Shown here: positions 18,664 to 28,503 of the stretch, one piece after another
Numbering within the stretch: the first letter of the stretch is position 1
Layout: each line of letters starts with the position of its first letter
Source: Streptacidiphilus sp. 4-A2
GTDB taxonomy: Bacteria > Actinomycetota > Actinomycetes > Streptomycetales > Streptomycetaceae
Reading direction: 5' to 3'
DNA: 64,000 nt
Assembly (NCBI GenBank): GCA_014284505.1
Contig: JAAFYY010000001.1
Location: 6,249,845-6,313,844, forward strand
Notes under the pieces: model-generated
Databases searched by the model: none
Told to the model about the DNA's origin: nothing
What the model saw: the letters and a program-made list of their open reading frames with translations, nothing else
Program-made: the position numbers and the translations under genes

Positions 18664-18821
18664 CAGGACTTCTCCCGCTTCAGATAGGCGACGAGCTGCT
18701 CCGGGTTGTTCGGCCCGGGGACGACCTGGACGAGCTCCCAGCCGTCCTCTCCCCAGGTGTCCAGGATCTGCTTGGTCGCATGCACCAGCAACGGCACCGT
18801 CGCGTATTCCCACTTGGTCAT
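18663..18821 (-). CDS. DUF4177 protein
   Basis: A 52-residue protein, MTKWEYATVPLLVHATKQIL then DTWGEDGWELVQVVPGPN and LVAYLKREKS, the full DUF4177 consensus. ATG at 18821 is chosen because the family starts there; an in-frame ATG at 18872 would add 17 residues unlike the family. First gene of the transcript with RidA, Nudix and MBL. Function unknown. Confidence 0.88.
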   Translation of the reverse strand: MTKWEYATVPLLVHATKQILDTWGEDGWELVQVVPGPNNPEQLVAYLKREKS

Positions 18822-19201
18822 GGGGGACTCTAACCGTTCGCGAGGGCCGGATCTCCGTGTGATCTGCGCCACAAAGAGGGGGTAGGGCCCTTCGGGTGGG
18901 ACTCGGGGAATCGGGTGGGGAGACGAGTTCAGAAGGGGTTCGGAAGGAGTGCGGACGGGAACCGACGACGGCCCGGACAGCCGAACGGACGGAGGGCCGA
19001 CCGTCTGGTTACCCTCGCCGGAGGAGCCGGCACCGGGCCGCGCCGCAGCCGTTCACCGCCGGAGCGGCCGGGGACCGGAGCCGGCCGGCAGGGGTCGGCG
19101 TCCGGGGCGGGGCCCAGGTCAATGCTTCAATCAGTCGACAGCCGGTGATGGCCGGTGATGCTCGGACAGCGGGATGCTCGGACAGCGGACGGAGAAGCAC
19201 C
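18822..19201. other. Divergent promoter region with short repeats
   Basis: 380 bp between DUF4177 and the first ArsA gene. It must hold promoters for both operons. Near the ArsA start there are tandem GCCGGTGATG (19141-19160, two copies) and GATGCTCGGACAGCGG (19157-19172 and 19173-19188). No gene seen. Confidence 0.6.
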
Positions 19202-20262
19202 ATGCCGGACTGGGAGGGTGCACGGCTGCACGTCGTCAGCGGCAAGGGGGGCACGGGCAAGACCACCGTCGCCGCTGCCCTGGCGATGGCACTGGCCGCC
19301 GAGGGGCGGCGGACCCTGCTGATCGAGGTCGAGGAGCGGCAGGCATCGCCGAACTCTTCGGCATCTCCGCGCTGCCGTACGAGGAGCGGAAGGTGGCCAG
19401 CGTCGCCCCGGGCGCCCTGGGGCGCGCGAGCGACGGGGCGCGCGCGGGCGCGCAGCGAGGGCGAGGTATTCGCCCTCGCCATCGACATCGAACAGGCACT
19501 GCTGGAGTACCTGGAGATGTTCTACAAGCTCGGCCGGGCCGGGAAGGCGCTGCGCAAGGTCGGCTTCATCGACTTCGCCACCACCATCGCCCCCGGGTGC
19601 GGGACGTGCTGCTGACCGGCAAGGCCTGCGAGGCGGTCCGCCGCAAGGGCCCGGACGGCCGGCTGCTCTATGACGCGGTGGTGATGGACGCGCCGCCCAC
19701 CGGCCGGGTCAGCCGGTTCCTGAACATCAACACCGAGGTCGCCGGGCTGGCCAGATTCGGGCCGATCTTCACCCAGTCGCAGGCGGTCATGCGGGTGATC
19801 CGCTCCCCGGAGACGCTGGTGCACCTGGTCACCCTGCTGGAGGAGATGCCGGTGCAGGAGACCGTGGACGGCGTCACCGAGCTGCGGGCGGCCGGGCTGC
19901 CGGTCGGCGGGGTCTTCGTCAACATGGTGCGGCCCCCGGTCCTGGACGAGGCGGCGGTGCTGGCCGCCGAGGGCGACCACACCGAGGAGCTGGCGCTGGC
20001 GCTGGCGGACGCCGGGGTGGGCACCCGTCCCGGCCGTGGCGGCACCCGCCGGACGGTCCCGGCGGCCACCCGGAAGCTGGTCGGACCGCTGCTGGCGCAG
20101 GGCCGCGAACACGCCGCCCGGGTACTGCTGGAACGCGAGCAGCGGGCGGACGTGCAGGCGCTCAAGCTGCCCATGTACGAGCTGCCGCTGCTGGGCGGCG
20201 GAGTGGATCTGGGCGGGTTGTACCGGCTCGCGGCGGCGCTCAAGGAGCAGGGGGCAGCATGA
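19202..20262 (+). CDS. ArsA-like anion-transporting ATPase paralogue 1, frameshifted
   Basis: Starts MPDWEGARLHVVSGKGGTGK with a deviant Walker A (GKGGTGKTT). The middle shows AIDIEQALLEYLEMFYKLGRAGKALRKVGF and the later part VMDAPPTGRVSRFLNI (the ArsA-type Asp-x-x-Pro-Pro-Thr motif) and KLPMYELPLLGGG. Frame changes near 19345, 19430 and 19598. No cysteine triad for arsenite is visible, so it is a Get3/ArsA-family ATPase of unknown cargo. It is the first of two such genes, joined by an ATGA overlap (20259-20262), next to wblA, as in other Streptomyces. Confidence 0.87.
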
Positions 20263-21599
20263 GCAGCACGACAGCGAAGAAGGCCGGGCAGGCCGCCGCC
20301 GGGCAGGCGGCTTCCGGGCAGGCGGCCTCCGGGCAGGCGACGGCGCTGCGCGATCCGCTGGCCGCCCGGCAGCTGGACGTGGACGCGCTGATCGACGACC
20401 CCGAGACCGCGATCGTCGTCTGCTGCGGCTCCGGCGGCGTCGGCAAGACCACCACTGCCGCCGCCCTCGGCCTGCGCGCGGCCGAACGCGGGCGGAAGGT
20501 CGTCGTACTGACCATCGACCCGGCCCGGCGGCTGGCCCAGTCCATGGGTCTGACCGAGCTGGACAACACCCCCCGGGTGGTCAAGGGCGTCAACGGCTCC
20601 GGCGAGCTCCAGGCGATGATGCTGGACATGAAGCGGACCTTCGACGAGGTCGTGCTGGCCCACGCCGACCCCGAGCGGGCCCGGCAGATCATGGAGAACC
20701 CGTTCTACCAGTCGCTCTCCTCGGGCTTCGCCGGCACGCAGGAGTACATGGCGATGGAGAAGCTCGGCCAGCTCCAGGCCGAGGGCAGCTGGGACCTGAT
20801 CGTGGTGGACACCCCGCCCAGCCGCTCCGCGCTGGACTTCCTGGACGCCCCGAACCGGCTCGGCTCCTTCCTGGACGGCAAGCTGATCCGGATACTGATG
20901 GCACCCGCGAAGGTCGGCGGGCGCAGCGCGATGAAGTTCCTCAATGTGGGGATGAACATGTTCACGGGCGTGCTGGGGAAGGTCCTCGGCGCGAATGTGC
21001 TCCAGGACGTCTCGACCTTCGTCACGGCGATGGACTCGATGTTCGGCGGCTTCCGCGAGCGCGCGGACCGCACCTACCGGCTGCTCCAGGCCCCGGGCAC
21101 GGCATTCCTGGTGGTGGCCGCACCGGAGCGGGACGCGCTCCGGGAGGCGGCGTACTTCGTCGACCGGCTGGAGACCGACCGGATGCCGCTGGCCGGCCTG
21201 GTGCTGAACCGGGTGCACAGCACCGGCGCACCGCAGCTGACGGCGGAGCGGGCGCTGGCGGCGGCGGAGACTCTGGAGAGCCCGGACCAGGACGACCCCC
21301 CGGCATCACCGTCCGCGTCCACGCCGTCGGCCACGGCGTCGACCACCCCGTCCACAGCTCCGGCCACGCCTCCGAGCACGCCGGAGACGATCTCGGCGGA
21401 GACCGAGGTGCTGGCCGCGGGGCTGCTGCGACTGCACGCCGAGCGGATGCAGCGGATCGTGCGGGAGCGGCGCATGCGGGACCGCTTCGTCTCGATCTAC
21501 CCGGACGTTCCGGTGGTGGAGGTGCCGGCGCTGGCGGGGGACGTGCACGACCTGGACGGGCTGCGGGAGATCGGCGAACGACTGAACAACCGGCACTGA
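20259..21599 (+). CDS. ArsA-like anion-transporting ATPase paralogue 2
   Basis: Intact, 446 residues. N-terminal low-complexity (AAGQAASGQAASGQA, encoded by 15-bp repeats at about 20287-20340), then Walker A VVCCGSGGVGKTTTAAALG, switch region IDPARRLAQSMGLTEL, and VVDTPPSRSALDFLDAP. A serine/threonine/proline-rich insert lies at about residues 345-375. Probably forms a heterodimer with the preceding paralogue, as Get3/ArsA proteins act as symmetric two-domain pairs. Cargo unknown; the pair is always close to wblA in this group as I remember it. Confidence 0.93.
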   Translation: MSSTTAKKAGQAAAGQAASGQAASGQATALRDPLAARQLDVDALIDDPETAIVVCCGSGGVGKTTTAAALGLRAAERGRKVVVLTIDPARRLAQSMGLTELDNTPRVVKGVNGSGELQAMMLDMKRTFDEVVLAHADPERARQIMENPFYQSLSSGFAGTQEYMAMEKLGQLQAEGSWDLIVVDTPPSRSALDFLDAPNRLGSFLDGKLIRILMAPAKVGGRSAMKFLNVGMNMFTGVLGKVLGANVLQDVSTFVTAMDSMFGGFRERADRTYRLLQAPGTAFLVVAAPERDALREAAYFVDRLETDRMPLAGLVLNRVHSTGAPQLTAERALAAAETLESPDQDDPPASPSASTPSATASTTPSTAPATPPSTPETISAETEVLAAGLLRLHAERMQRIVRERRMRDRFVSIYPDVPVVEVPALAGDVHDLDGLREIGERLNNRH

Positions 21600-21814
21600 G
21601 GAACAGCCCACGCTGATAGCGCGACCCGCGCCGCGTGCGACCAGCGCCATGTGCGACCAGCACACGCGCGACTGACCCCGCAGGCGACCGGGCACGGGCA
21701 GGCGGGACCAGCCGGCAGCGGCCCGCGGGTCCGGCCGGGGTGGGGCCGGAGCGCGCGGAACGTACCGAAGGATGCTGGTGGCGCCTGTGCGGGCTGCCCC
21801 GATGGGTGCTGGAG

Positions 21815-22131
21815 TCAGCCGGCTTCTGCGTAGTCGGGGTCCCCTATGGAGTAGGTCTGCTCGTACTCACTTCGAGCGGTCTCCAACAGGCGACGCCATG
21901 AGATCACCGTCGGGCGGCGACGCAGCAGAGCTCTGCGCTCGCGCTCCGTCATCCCCCCCAGACGCCGAACTCGACACGATTGTCGAGGGCATCGGCCAGG
22001 CATTCGGTACGCACCGGGCAGCCGGTGCACACCGCCTTGGCGCGGTTCTGTGCCGCCCCCTGAACGAACAGTTCATCCGGATCGCTGGTGCGGCAGGCCG
22101 CCTGCGCACTCCAGTCATCAACCCAGCTCAT
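21815..22131 (-). CDS. wblA: WhiB-family regulator WblA, frameshifted
   Basis: Starts MSWVDDWSAQAACRTSDPD at 22131. The four Fe-S cysteines are AACRTSD, AVCTGC and TECLADAL (C-x22-C-x2-C-x5-C), followed by VEFGVWGG and, after one missing base in a run of G near 21955, MTERERRALLRRRPTVISWRRLLETA. About 105 residues, normal for WblA. WblA is a pleiotropic regulator that turns on sporulation and holds down antibiotic production. The location between ArsA ATPases and a penicillin-binding protein is the standard Streptomyces one. The gap is in a homopolymer, hence almost certainly sequencing error. Confidence 0.93.
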
Positions 22132-22499
22132 GCTGGTGCCGTCCTCTCCCGAATCGAGGCTCCCCCACGGCGGTAACGGCATATGCACCGTTACCAGTTG
22201 AGGACGTTACGGAAGAACGACGGGATGCAACAGCCCCTTAGGGCCCAATCCTGCATGGCCCATTCGGACTATGCGTAGAGAACAGGTCACCCTCGGGAGT
22301 GACTGCAGGTAAGAACACCTTCCGGGCTTCGGGGACCCGTACGGCATACCTCATGTGCGTGCATCCGCTGCCAAATTGGTTCAAAACGGACAGATCTCAT
22401 CACCCACATGAGTGAGTTCAGGGAGCGCACAGCAACTTGTCGCAAGCTTGTGACAAGAGTAGGCGAACAACTGCCCGCCTGTACGTGAAACGGCCACGT
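22132..22499. other. Divergent wblA / penicillin-binding-protein regulatory region
   Basis: 368 bp with markedly lower GC than its surroundings, between two divergent starts. wblA is known to have a long, heavily regulated promoter. I cannot assign individual sites and see no ORF with coding character. Confidence 0.6.
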
Positions 22500-24817
22500 A
22501 TGGTGTCTGCCATGGCAGCGAAGCGCTCTGGTTCCCCTCTCAACAAGGTCGGTCTCGGTGTACGCCTACTTGGCGCAAGTACGCTGGCCGGCGCGCTGGT
22601 AGCGGCCCTGGGCCTGCCTGCGGTAGGCGCCATCGGCCTGGGCGCCAAGTCGGCCGTCAACGACTTCAACACCATCCCGGACGACCTCACGATCCCCACC
22701 CTTTCCCAGGCGTCGACGATCTACGACGCCAACGGCGGGGTCATCGCCAAGGTCTTCTCCGAGGACCGCACCTCGGTCCCGCTCAGTCAGATCGCGCCGA
22801 TCATGCAGAACGCGCTGATCGACATCGAGGACCACCGCTTCTACCAGCACGGTGCGATCGACCTGGAGGGCACCCTGCGCGCCCTCCTCAAGAACTCCAG
22901 CTCCGGCAACGTCTCCCAGGGTGGATCGACGCTGACGCAGCAGTACGTCAAGAACGTCTTCATCAACAACGCGGGTGACAGCAACAGCGCGGGCTTCGCG
23001 GAGGCCACCCGGCAGACGACGGGTCGCAAGATCCAGGAGCTGCGCTACGCGATCAAGCTCGAAGAGGATCTCTCCAAACAGCAGATCCTCGACGACTACC
23101 TGAACATCACCTACTTCGGTGAAGGCGCCTACGGCATCGAGGCGGCGGCCGAGCTGTACTTCAGCGTCCACGCCAGCCAGCTCACCATCCCGCAGGCCGC
23201 GGTGCTGGCCGGTCTGGAGCAGTCGCCCTCGCAGTACGACCCGGTGGTCAACCCGAGCGAGGCGATCATCCGCCGCAACCAGGTGCTCCAGGCGATGGCC
23301 ACCTACGGCACCATCAGCCCGGCCCAGGCCAAGACGGCCGAGGCGAGCAAGCTGAACCTGAAGGTGACCTACCCGAAGACCGGCTGCATCACCGCCAAGA
23401 CCGGCGAGGGCTTCTTCTGCAACTACGTCGAGCAGCAGGTGCTGAACGACCCGGCCTTCGGCTCGACCTCGGCCGCCCGCCAGGCCACCTGGAACACCGG
23501 CGGTCTGAGCATCTACACCACGCTCGACCCCAAGGACCAGAACGCCGTCCAGCAGGCCATCAACAGCCACACCCGGCCGACCGACTCCATCGTGGCCACC
23601 TCGGCCATGGTCCAGCCGGGCACCGGCAAGATCGTCGCGATGGCGCAGAGCCGCCCCTACGGCAGCGGCTCCAACGAGACCGAGATCAACTACAACGCCC
23701 CCGCGACCGAGGGCGGCGGTGAGGGCTTCCAGACCGGCTCCGTCTTCAAGGCGATCACCGCCGCAACGGCGCTGTCCCAGGGCATCCCGCTGAGCCACAC
23801 CATCGACGCGGTCGTCTCCGGCGACTACCCGGGGATGACGGACTGCAACGGCACCTACCACCCGGCAGTGCCCGGCATGATCAACGACAGCGACACCAAC
23901 TACGGCAACATCAACATGGTGCAGGCCATGGCCGGCTCGGTGAACACCTACTTCGCCCCGCTGGAGGCCGAGGTCGGCCTGTGCAACGTGGTGAAGATGG
24001 CGCAGTCGTTCGGTCTCGGCTACCAGGCCGCACCGGTCCAGGCCGGCAGCAGCTCCCCGAACGGGCTTCAGCCGATCCAGCAGGTGCAGACGCTGACCCT
24101 GGGTGTCAACAACTACACCCCGGTCCAGATGGCCAACGTCTACGCCACCTTCGCGGCCAACGGCCAGTACTGCACCCCGACCGCGATCACCCGGGTGACC
24201 AACTCCGCAGGCAAGAACCTCGCGGTTCCGCAGGCCGGCTGCCACCAGGTGGTCTCCCCGTCGGTCGCGGCCGGAGTCAACACCCTGCTCAAGTCCGTGG
24301 TCGCCGACCCGGGCGGCACCGGCGCATCGCTGAACCTCAGCAGCTGGTCGGACGCCGGTAAGACCGGTACCACCAACGACGACGACGCGGCCTGGTTCGA
24401 CGGCTACACCTCGCAGCTCGCCGACGCCACGGTGATGACCAACCCGAACTACCCGAACCAGACGATGGACCCCTGGACGGACATCGACGGCAACACCTGG
24501 CCGCACGCCTACGGGTACCTCACCTCGGGACCGATCTGGCACGACGCGATGACCCAGGCGCTGTCCGGTCAGCCGGACGTCCCGCTGACCTTCGCCGACG
24601 CGCCGGGCAACGCGCAGCAGTCCAACAGCTCGAACAACGGGGCAACCCTCCCGGCACCAACGGGACCACCACCGGCTTCACCACCGGCGGGAACAGCGGC
24701 GGCAACGGTGGCGGCAACGGCACCAAGCACGGCGGCGGTGGCAACGGCGGCGGGAGCAACCCCGGCGGCGGCCTGGGCGGGGTCTTCGGCGGCGGAACGT
24801 CCGGCGGAGGTCACTGA
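22500..24817 (+). CDS. Bifunctional penicillin-binding protein (class A), frameshifted near the C-terminus
   Basis: Cytoplasmic N-terminus, one membrane helix (GASTLAGALVAALGLPAVGA), then a GT51 transglycosylase with EDHRFYQHGAIDLEGTLRALL (near 22828) and QGGSTLTQQYVKN (near 22917), and a transpeptidase with SVFK (catalytic Ser, near 23737), SVN (near 23938) and KTGTT (near 24361). Ends in a glycine-rich tail (GGNGGGNGTKHGGGGNGGG) reached by a frame change near 24645. Start: ATG 22500 or ATG 22512; both keep the helix. Streptomyces encodes a class A PBP at this place next to wblA. Polymerises and cross-links peptidoglycan. Confidence 0.93.
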
Positions 24818-24866
24818 CCCCGGCTGACGCACCCCCAGCCGGACCAGCCGGACCAGCTGGACACGC

Positions 24867-24910
24867 GGAGGGCGGGCTGCCCCGGTAACCACCGGGGCAG
24901 CCCGCCCTCC
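24867..24910 (+). terminator. 20-bp perfect hairpin after the penicillin-binding protein
   Basis: Arms 24867-24886 and 24891-24910 are perfectly complementary with a 4-base AACC loop, 50 bp past the stop codon. Confidence 0.88.
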
Positions 24911-25015
24911 GTCCTTCCCCGGCCGCCGGAACGGCCCGGGGCCACGGCGCGGCGTGCGCCGTGCCGCCGTGCGCCGTGCCGTCGTGCGGCGTCGCCCGTC
25001 AGCCGACCCGCTCAG

Positions 25016-25475
25016 TCAGCCCGCGAGCGCCTGCTTGACCGCCGCGGCCACCCCCCCTCGGCCAGCCCGGCAACCTTCGGGTTCACCAGCTTCATCACCG
25101 CGCCCATCGCCCGCGGCCCCTCGGCCCGCCCGCCTTGGCCTCCGCGACCGCTTCGGCGACGATCGCCGTCAGCTCCTCGTCGGACAGCTGCTTCGGCAGG
25201 TACGCCGCCAGGACCACGCCCTCGGCCCGCTCCCGCTCGGCCGAGTCGGCCCGGCCGCCGGCGTCGAACGCCTCCGCGGCCTCACGCCGCTTCTTCGCCT
25301 CGCGGGTGATCACCTTCAGCACCTCGTCGTCCGAGAGCTCGCGGGCCTCCTTGCCCGACACCTCCTCGTACGAGAGGGCCGACAGGGTCAGTCGGAGGGT
25401 GGAGATGAGCTCGTCCCGGGCCCGGATCGCGGCCGTCAGGTCGTCCTGGAGCTGTTGCTTGAGCGTGGTGGTCAT
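25016..25475 (-). CDS. GatB/YqeY domain protein, two frameshifts
   Basis: Starts MTTTLKQQLQDDLTAAIRAR and continues RDELISTLRLTLSALSYEEVSGK, the YqeY signature, with LAAYLPKQLSDEELTAIVAEAV. After frame changes near 25128 and in a run of seven C near 25055 the end reads MGAVMKLVNPKVAGLAEGG and VKQALAG, stop at 25016. YqeY proteins resemble the tRNA-binding tail domain of GatB; precise role unknown. Normal length about 153 residues once corrected. Confidence 0.9.
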
Positions 25476-25568
25476 GGGGGCAAGTCTGGCATCCCGACTC
25501 AGCACCCGCCCGCCATTAACCCCCCGCCCGCCCCGCTGCGGTCCCGGCCCCTCTGCGACCATGGACGG

Positions 25569-26490
25569 ATGCGACCCGCCGTACCCCTGGGAATCGCCGC
25601 GACCGGCGCGGCCTGCGTGGCCTATGCCGCCGGAGTCGAGGTGCGTTCATTCCGGCTGCGACGGATCACCGTGCCCGTACTGCCGACCGGGGCGCATCCG
25701 CTGCGCGTGCTGCAGGTGTCGGACATTCATATGGTCAACGGGCAGCGGAAGAAGCAGCAGTGGCTGCGGGAGCTGGCCGGGCTGAAGCCGGACTTCGTCG
25801 TCAACACCGGGGACAACCTGTCCGACCCCGAGGCCGTCCCGCAGACCCCGCGCCTGGACTTCCCCGGCGTCTATGTCTTCGGCTCCAACGACTACTACGG
25901 TCCGGTGCCGAAGAGCCCGACCCGGTACCTCAGCGCGATGCTGAGCGGCAACCACGGCCTGAACCGACGGCAGCCGCCGCCGGGGCGTGGTCGGCGCGAT
26001 CCACAACCCCTGGACCGAGCTGCGGGACGGCTTCGACAGCGCGGGATGGGTGGACCTGACGAACACTCGGGGACGGCTGAAGATCGAGGGCCTGGAGCTG
26101 GAGTTCACCGGCCTGGACGACCCGCACATCCGCCGCGACCGCTACCAGGAGGTCACCGGCGGCCCCTCGGCGGACGCCGACCTGTCCATCGGCGTCGTCC
26201 ATGCCCCGTACCTGCGGGCCCTGGACGCCTTCACCGCCGACCGCTACCCGCTGATCCTGGCCGGGCACACCCACGGCGGACAGCTGTGCGTGCCCTTCTA
26301 CGGGGCCCTGGTCACCAACTGCGACCTGGACCGGAAGCGCGCCAGCGGGCTGTCCCGGCACTCCGCCGGGGGCCACCGGTCCTACCTGCATGTCTCGGCC
26401 GGGTGCGGCACCAACCGCTACACCCCGGTGCGCTTCGCCTGCCCGCCGGAGGCGACCCTGCTCACCCTCACCCCCCGCGACAAGCGCTAG
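25569..26490 (+). CDS. Metallophosphoesterase, membrane-anchored, frameshifted
   Basis: Starts MRPAVPLGIAATGAACVAYA, a short N-terminal anchor. Metal motifs are VLQVSDIHMVN (D-x-H), VVNTGDNLSD (GDN), FGSNDYYGP (variant of GNHD) and LAGHTHGGQLCVP (GHTHGG). Frame is lost near 25975, between the third motif and GVVGAIHNPWTELRDGF. YkuE/YaeI-like phosphodiesterases of this layout act on cell-envelope substrates. It diverges from yqeY, with 93 bp between starts, as in other Streptomyces. Confidence 0.9.
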
Positions 26491-26549
26491 CCGCCAGCCG
26501 CTACTCGCCCCTACGCCCCCGCGGGGCAGCTGGTCCGGGCTCGCGCTGG

Positions 26550-27437
26550 TCAGGGCTCCAGCCAGCCGTGCGACCGTGAGGTCTCGACGGCGACCCTGAC
26601 CAGCCGCTCGATCGCCGGCGAGCGGTTCTGGCTGTGGGATCAGATGGATCTCGACGGCTTCGGCGGGCTCCAGCGGCAGCCACACCAGGCCGGCCGGGAG
26701 CCCCACCCGGCCCTCGCCCACTATGGTCACGGCCTTGCCGGAGGCGACCGGGGCGAGGCGTCCAGGCCGCGCGCACCAGCACCTCGGGCTTGGCCCCGGC
26801 CCGCTCGCAGATCTCCAGCACCTGGTCGTAGTGGCCCGGGTTGTGGTCGCGGGCATGCAGCAGCAGCCTCAGGCCGTCCAGATCGGCCGGGTCGACCGTC
26901 GGGGCCTGCGCCAGCCGGTGGTCCCGGCTGATGATCACGCCCTGCCGCTCCAGTCGCAGCAGCGTCAGCACCAGATCCTGCTGCGGCTGGGCACAGCGCA
27001 CCAGCCCGACATCCAGCGTCCCGGCCGCGACCCCGTCGACGATGTCGGCGAAGACCATGACCCGCGCCGACACCTCGATGCCCGGCGCCTCCTCGCTCAT
27101 CGCCAGCAGCAGCTGCGGCGCGGTCTCGTATCCGGCACTCATGCCGTAGCCGAGAGTGATGCTGCCCAGCCGCCCGTCCGCGAAGCCCCGCACCCCCGCC
27201 ACAGGTTCTCCGCCGCCTCCAGCAACGCCGGCCCGCGCTCCAGCAGCATCTGCCCGGCCTCGGTGGGGACCACCTGGTGGGTGGTCCGGCTGAGCAGCTC
27301 CACCCGAGCTCGCGCTCCAGCTCCCGCACCTGGCGACTGAGCGCGGGCTGGGCGATGCGCAGCCGCTCGGCGGCACGGGTGAAGTTCCGCTCCTCGGCGA
27401 CAGCCAGGAAGTAACGCAAGCGGCGCAGCTCGGACAT
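26550..27437 (-). CDS. LysR-family transcriptional regulator, several frameshifts
   Basis: N-terminal HTH MSELRRLRYFLAVAEERNFTRAAERLRIAQPALSRQ is split here into two quoted parts: MSELRRLRYFLAVAEERNF and TRAAERLRIAQPALSRQVRE. The effector domain contains ITLGYGMSAGYETAPQLLLA and DVGLVRCAQPQQDLVLTLL, and ends SQNRSPAIERLVRVAVETS. Frame changes near 27305, 27195, 26760 and 26640. Four changes in one gene is the highest density in the conserved part, so decay is possible too. No adjacent divergent target gene is left; the next feature is tRNA-Pro. Confidence 0.8.
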
Positions 27438-27711
27438 GCCCTCATCCTAGGCGCGCGCCCTCCCCCAACGGCATGGCTCCCCGAAAACCCAGCCCCTCCC
27501 CCACCTGCGCCCTCCCCCGGAAACCCCAGGAAACAACCGGACGCCGCTCCCCTGAACCCCACACGAACCCGCAACCCCTCCCCCCCGCCGCCCAGCCGCT
27601 CCCGGCCCCACCCACGTCCCTCCACACCCTGACCTGCGCCCCTGCCGCCCCCAGCGATACCGGATTTCGTCCCAGCGCCAAGGTCCGCTAGAGTAATACT
27701 CGTTGCACCAC
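27438..27711. other. Strongly C-rich spacer before tRNA-Pro
   Basis: On the plus strand this stretch is full of runs of C with few G (for example around 27450-27650), an unusual strand bias. No gene; the tRNA promoter should be near its right end (TAGAGTAATACT at 27689-27700). Confidence 0.6.
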
Positions 27712-27782
27712 CGGGGTGTGGCGCAGCTTGGTAGCGCGCTTCGTTCGACGAAGAGGCCGTGGGTTCAAATCCCGCCACCCGA
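27712..27782 (+). tRNA. tRNA-Pro(CGG), with bases missing in the assembly
   Basis: Acceptor CGGGGTG, D-arm GCGCAGCTTGGTAGCGC, anticodon stem CTTCG/CGAAG and T-arm GTGGGTTCAAATCCCGC are all clear. The anticodon loop reads only TTCGA (5 bases). The copy of this segment at 38311 has TTCGGGA, that is, anticodon CGG. The 3' acceptor strand is CACCCG and lacks one C. Both losses are in runs of G or C and I take them as assembly errors; if real, the gene could not work. Confidence 0.85.
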
Positions 27783-27797
27783 CCCAGGTCAGGGCCC
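27744..27797 (+). other. Left attachment site (attL) in the tRNA-Pro 3' half
   Basis: The segment from the anticodon loop through GACCCAGGTCAGGG just past the tRNA is repeated at 38311-38364. Two integrase-type ends with a broken integrase next to one of them mark site-specific insertion. Confidence 0.85.
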
Positions 27798-27824
27798 CTG
27801 TCGAGATCATCGACAGGGGCCCTG
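27790..27824 (+). terminator. Terminator after tRNA-Pro
   Basis: CAGGGCCCCTGTCGA (27790-27804) pairs with TCGACAGGGGCCCTG (27810-27824), 5-base loop. Confidence 0.85.
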
Positions 27825-27898
27825 ATTCGTTCCCGGAGCCAAACGGGGAGCCACTACACCTACGTCGGCCGCACCGACGACGTGTTCAAGTCCTCGGA

Positions 27899-28503
27899 CT
27901 ACCGGATCTCGCCGTTCGCCTGCTCGGCTTCGCTCTTCTCCCCAGTCCCGAAGATCTCATCCATGGCCCCCGCCCCCTCGGTGATCACCGGCCGGAGCTG
28001 CTTGCGGTAGACGGCCTCCGTCGTAGCTGTGCTGCTGTGCCCGAACCACCGCGCGATGACCTCCAGTGGGATGCCGTGGTCGGAGAGCAGCGACACGAAG
28101 CTGTGGCGTAGCTCACGTGGCGTCCATTCCGGTGCCAGACCGGCCTTCTTCACGATCGCCTTGAAGTCCCGGCGGACGTGCGAGGCGTCCAGACCGTTGG
28201 CGGTGCGGGTGGCGAAGACAAGATCCGTCTCCGACCACGTGAGGCCAGCGTTCTCCGCTCCTGCTGCTGCCAGCCGCGGTGCTCCTCCAGCACCTCGACA
28301 ACCTGATGCGGCGGGCGAGCGTGCGGCGCTCTTCCGGGTCTTGGTGTCCCCGTGCTTACGAACGACCGCCACACCTCGACGTGCGGCGCGGTGCCCCGGG
28401 CGGCGACAGGTGCACGTGGTCCCAGGTGAGGGGTCGGGCTTCCTCGGTGCGGACACCCACAAGGAGGGACAGCACACGTACGTACGAGTACCGCCGCCGG
28501 TGA
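27899..28503 (-). pseudogene. Tyrosine integrase, C-terminal part only
   Basis: Three frames together give the catalytic domain: LLVGVRTEEARPLTW (first Arg, near 28430), then LDASHVRRDFKAIVKKAGL, TPRELRHSFVSLLSDHG (the R-H pair) and ARWFGHSSTATTEAVYRKQL with the nucleophile Tyr. The reading frame changes near 28400 and 28290. The SAM-like and core-binding N-terminal domains are absent: sequence similarity ends at about 28503 where the divergent relaxase fragment begins. The 3' end points to attL, the usual position for a tRNA-integrating element. It is most likely inactive. Confidence 0.85.

Noticed and set aside
22566..24542. Very long minus-strand open frame (658 codons) across the PBP gene
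   Set aside because: It is exactly antisense to the transglycosylase/transpeptidase frame and is Gly/Val/Arg-rich, as expected of the reverse complement of high-GC coding sequence.
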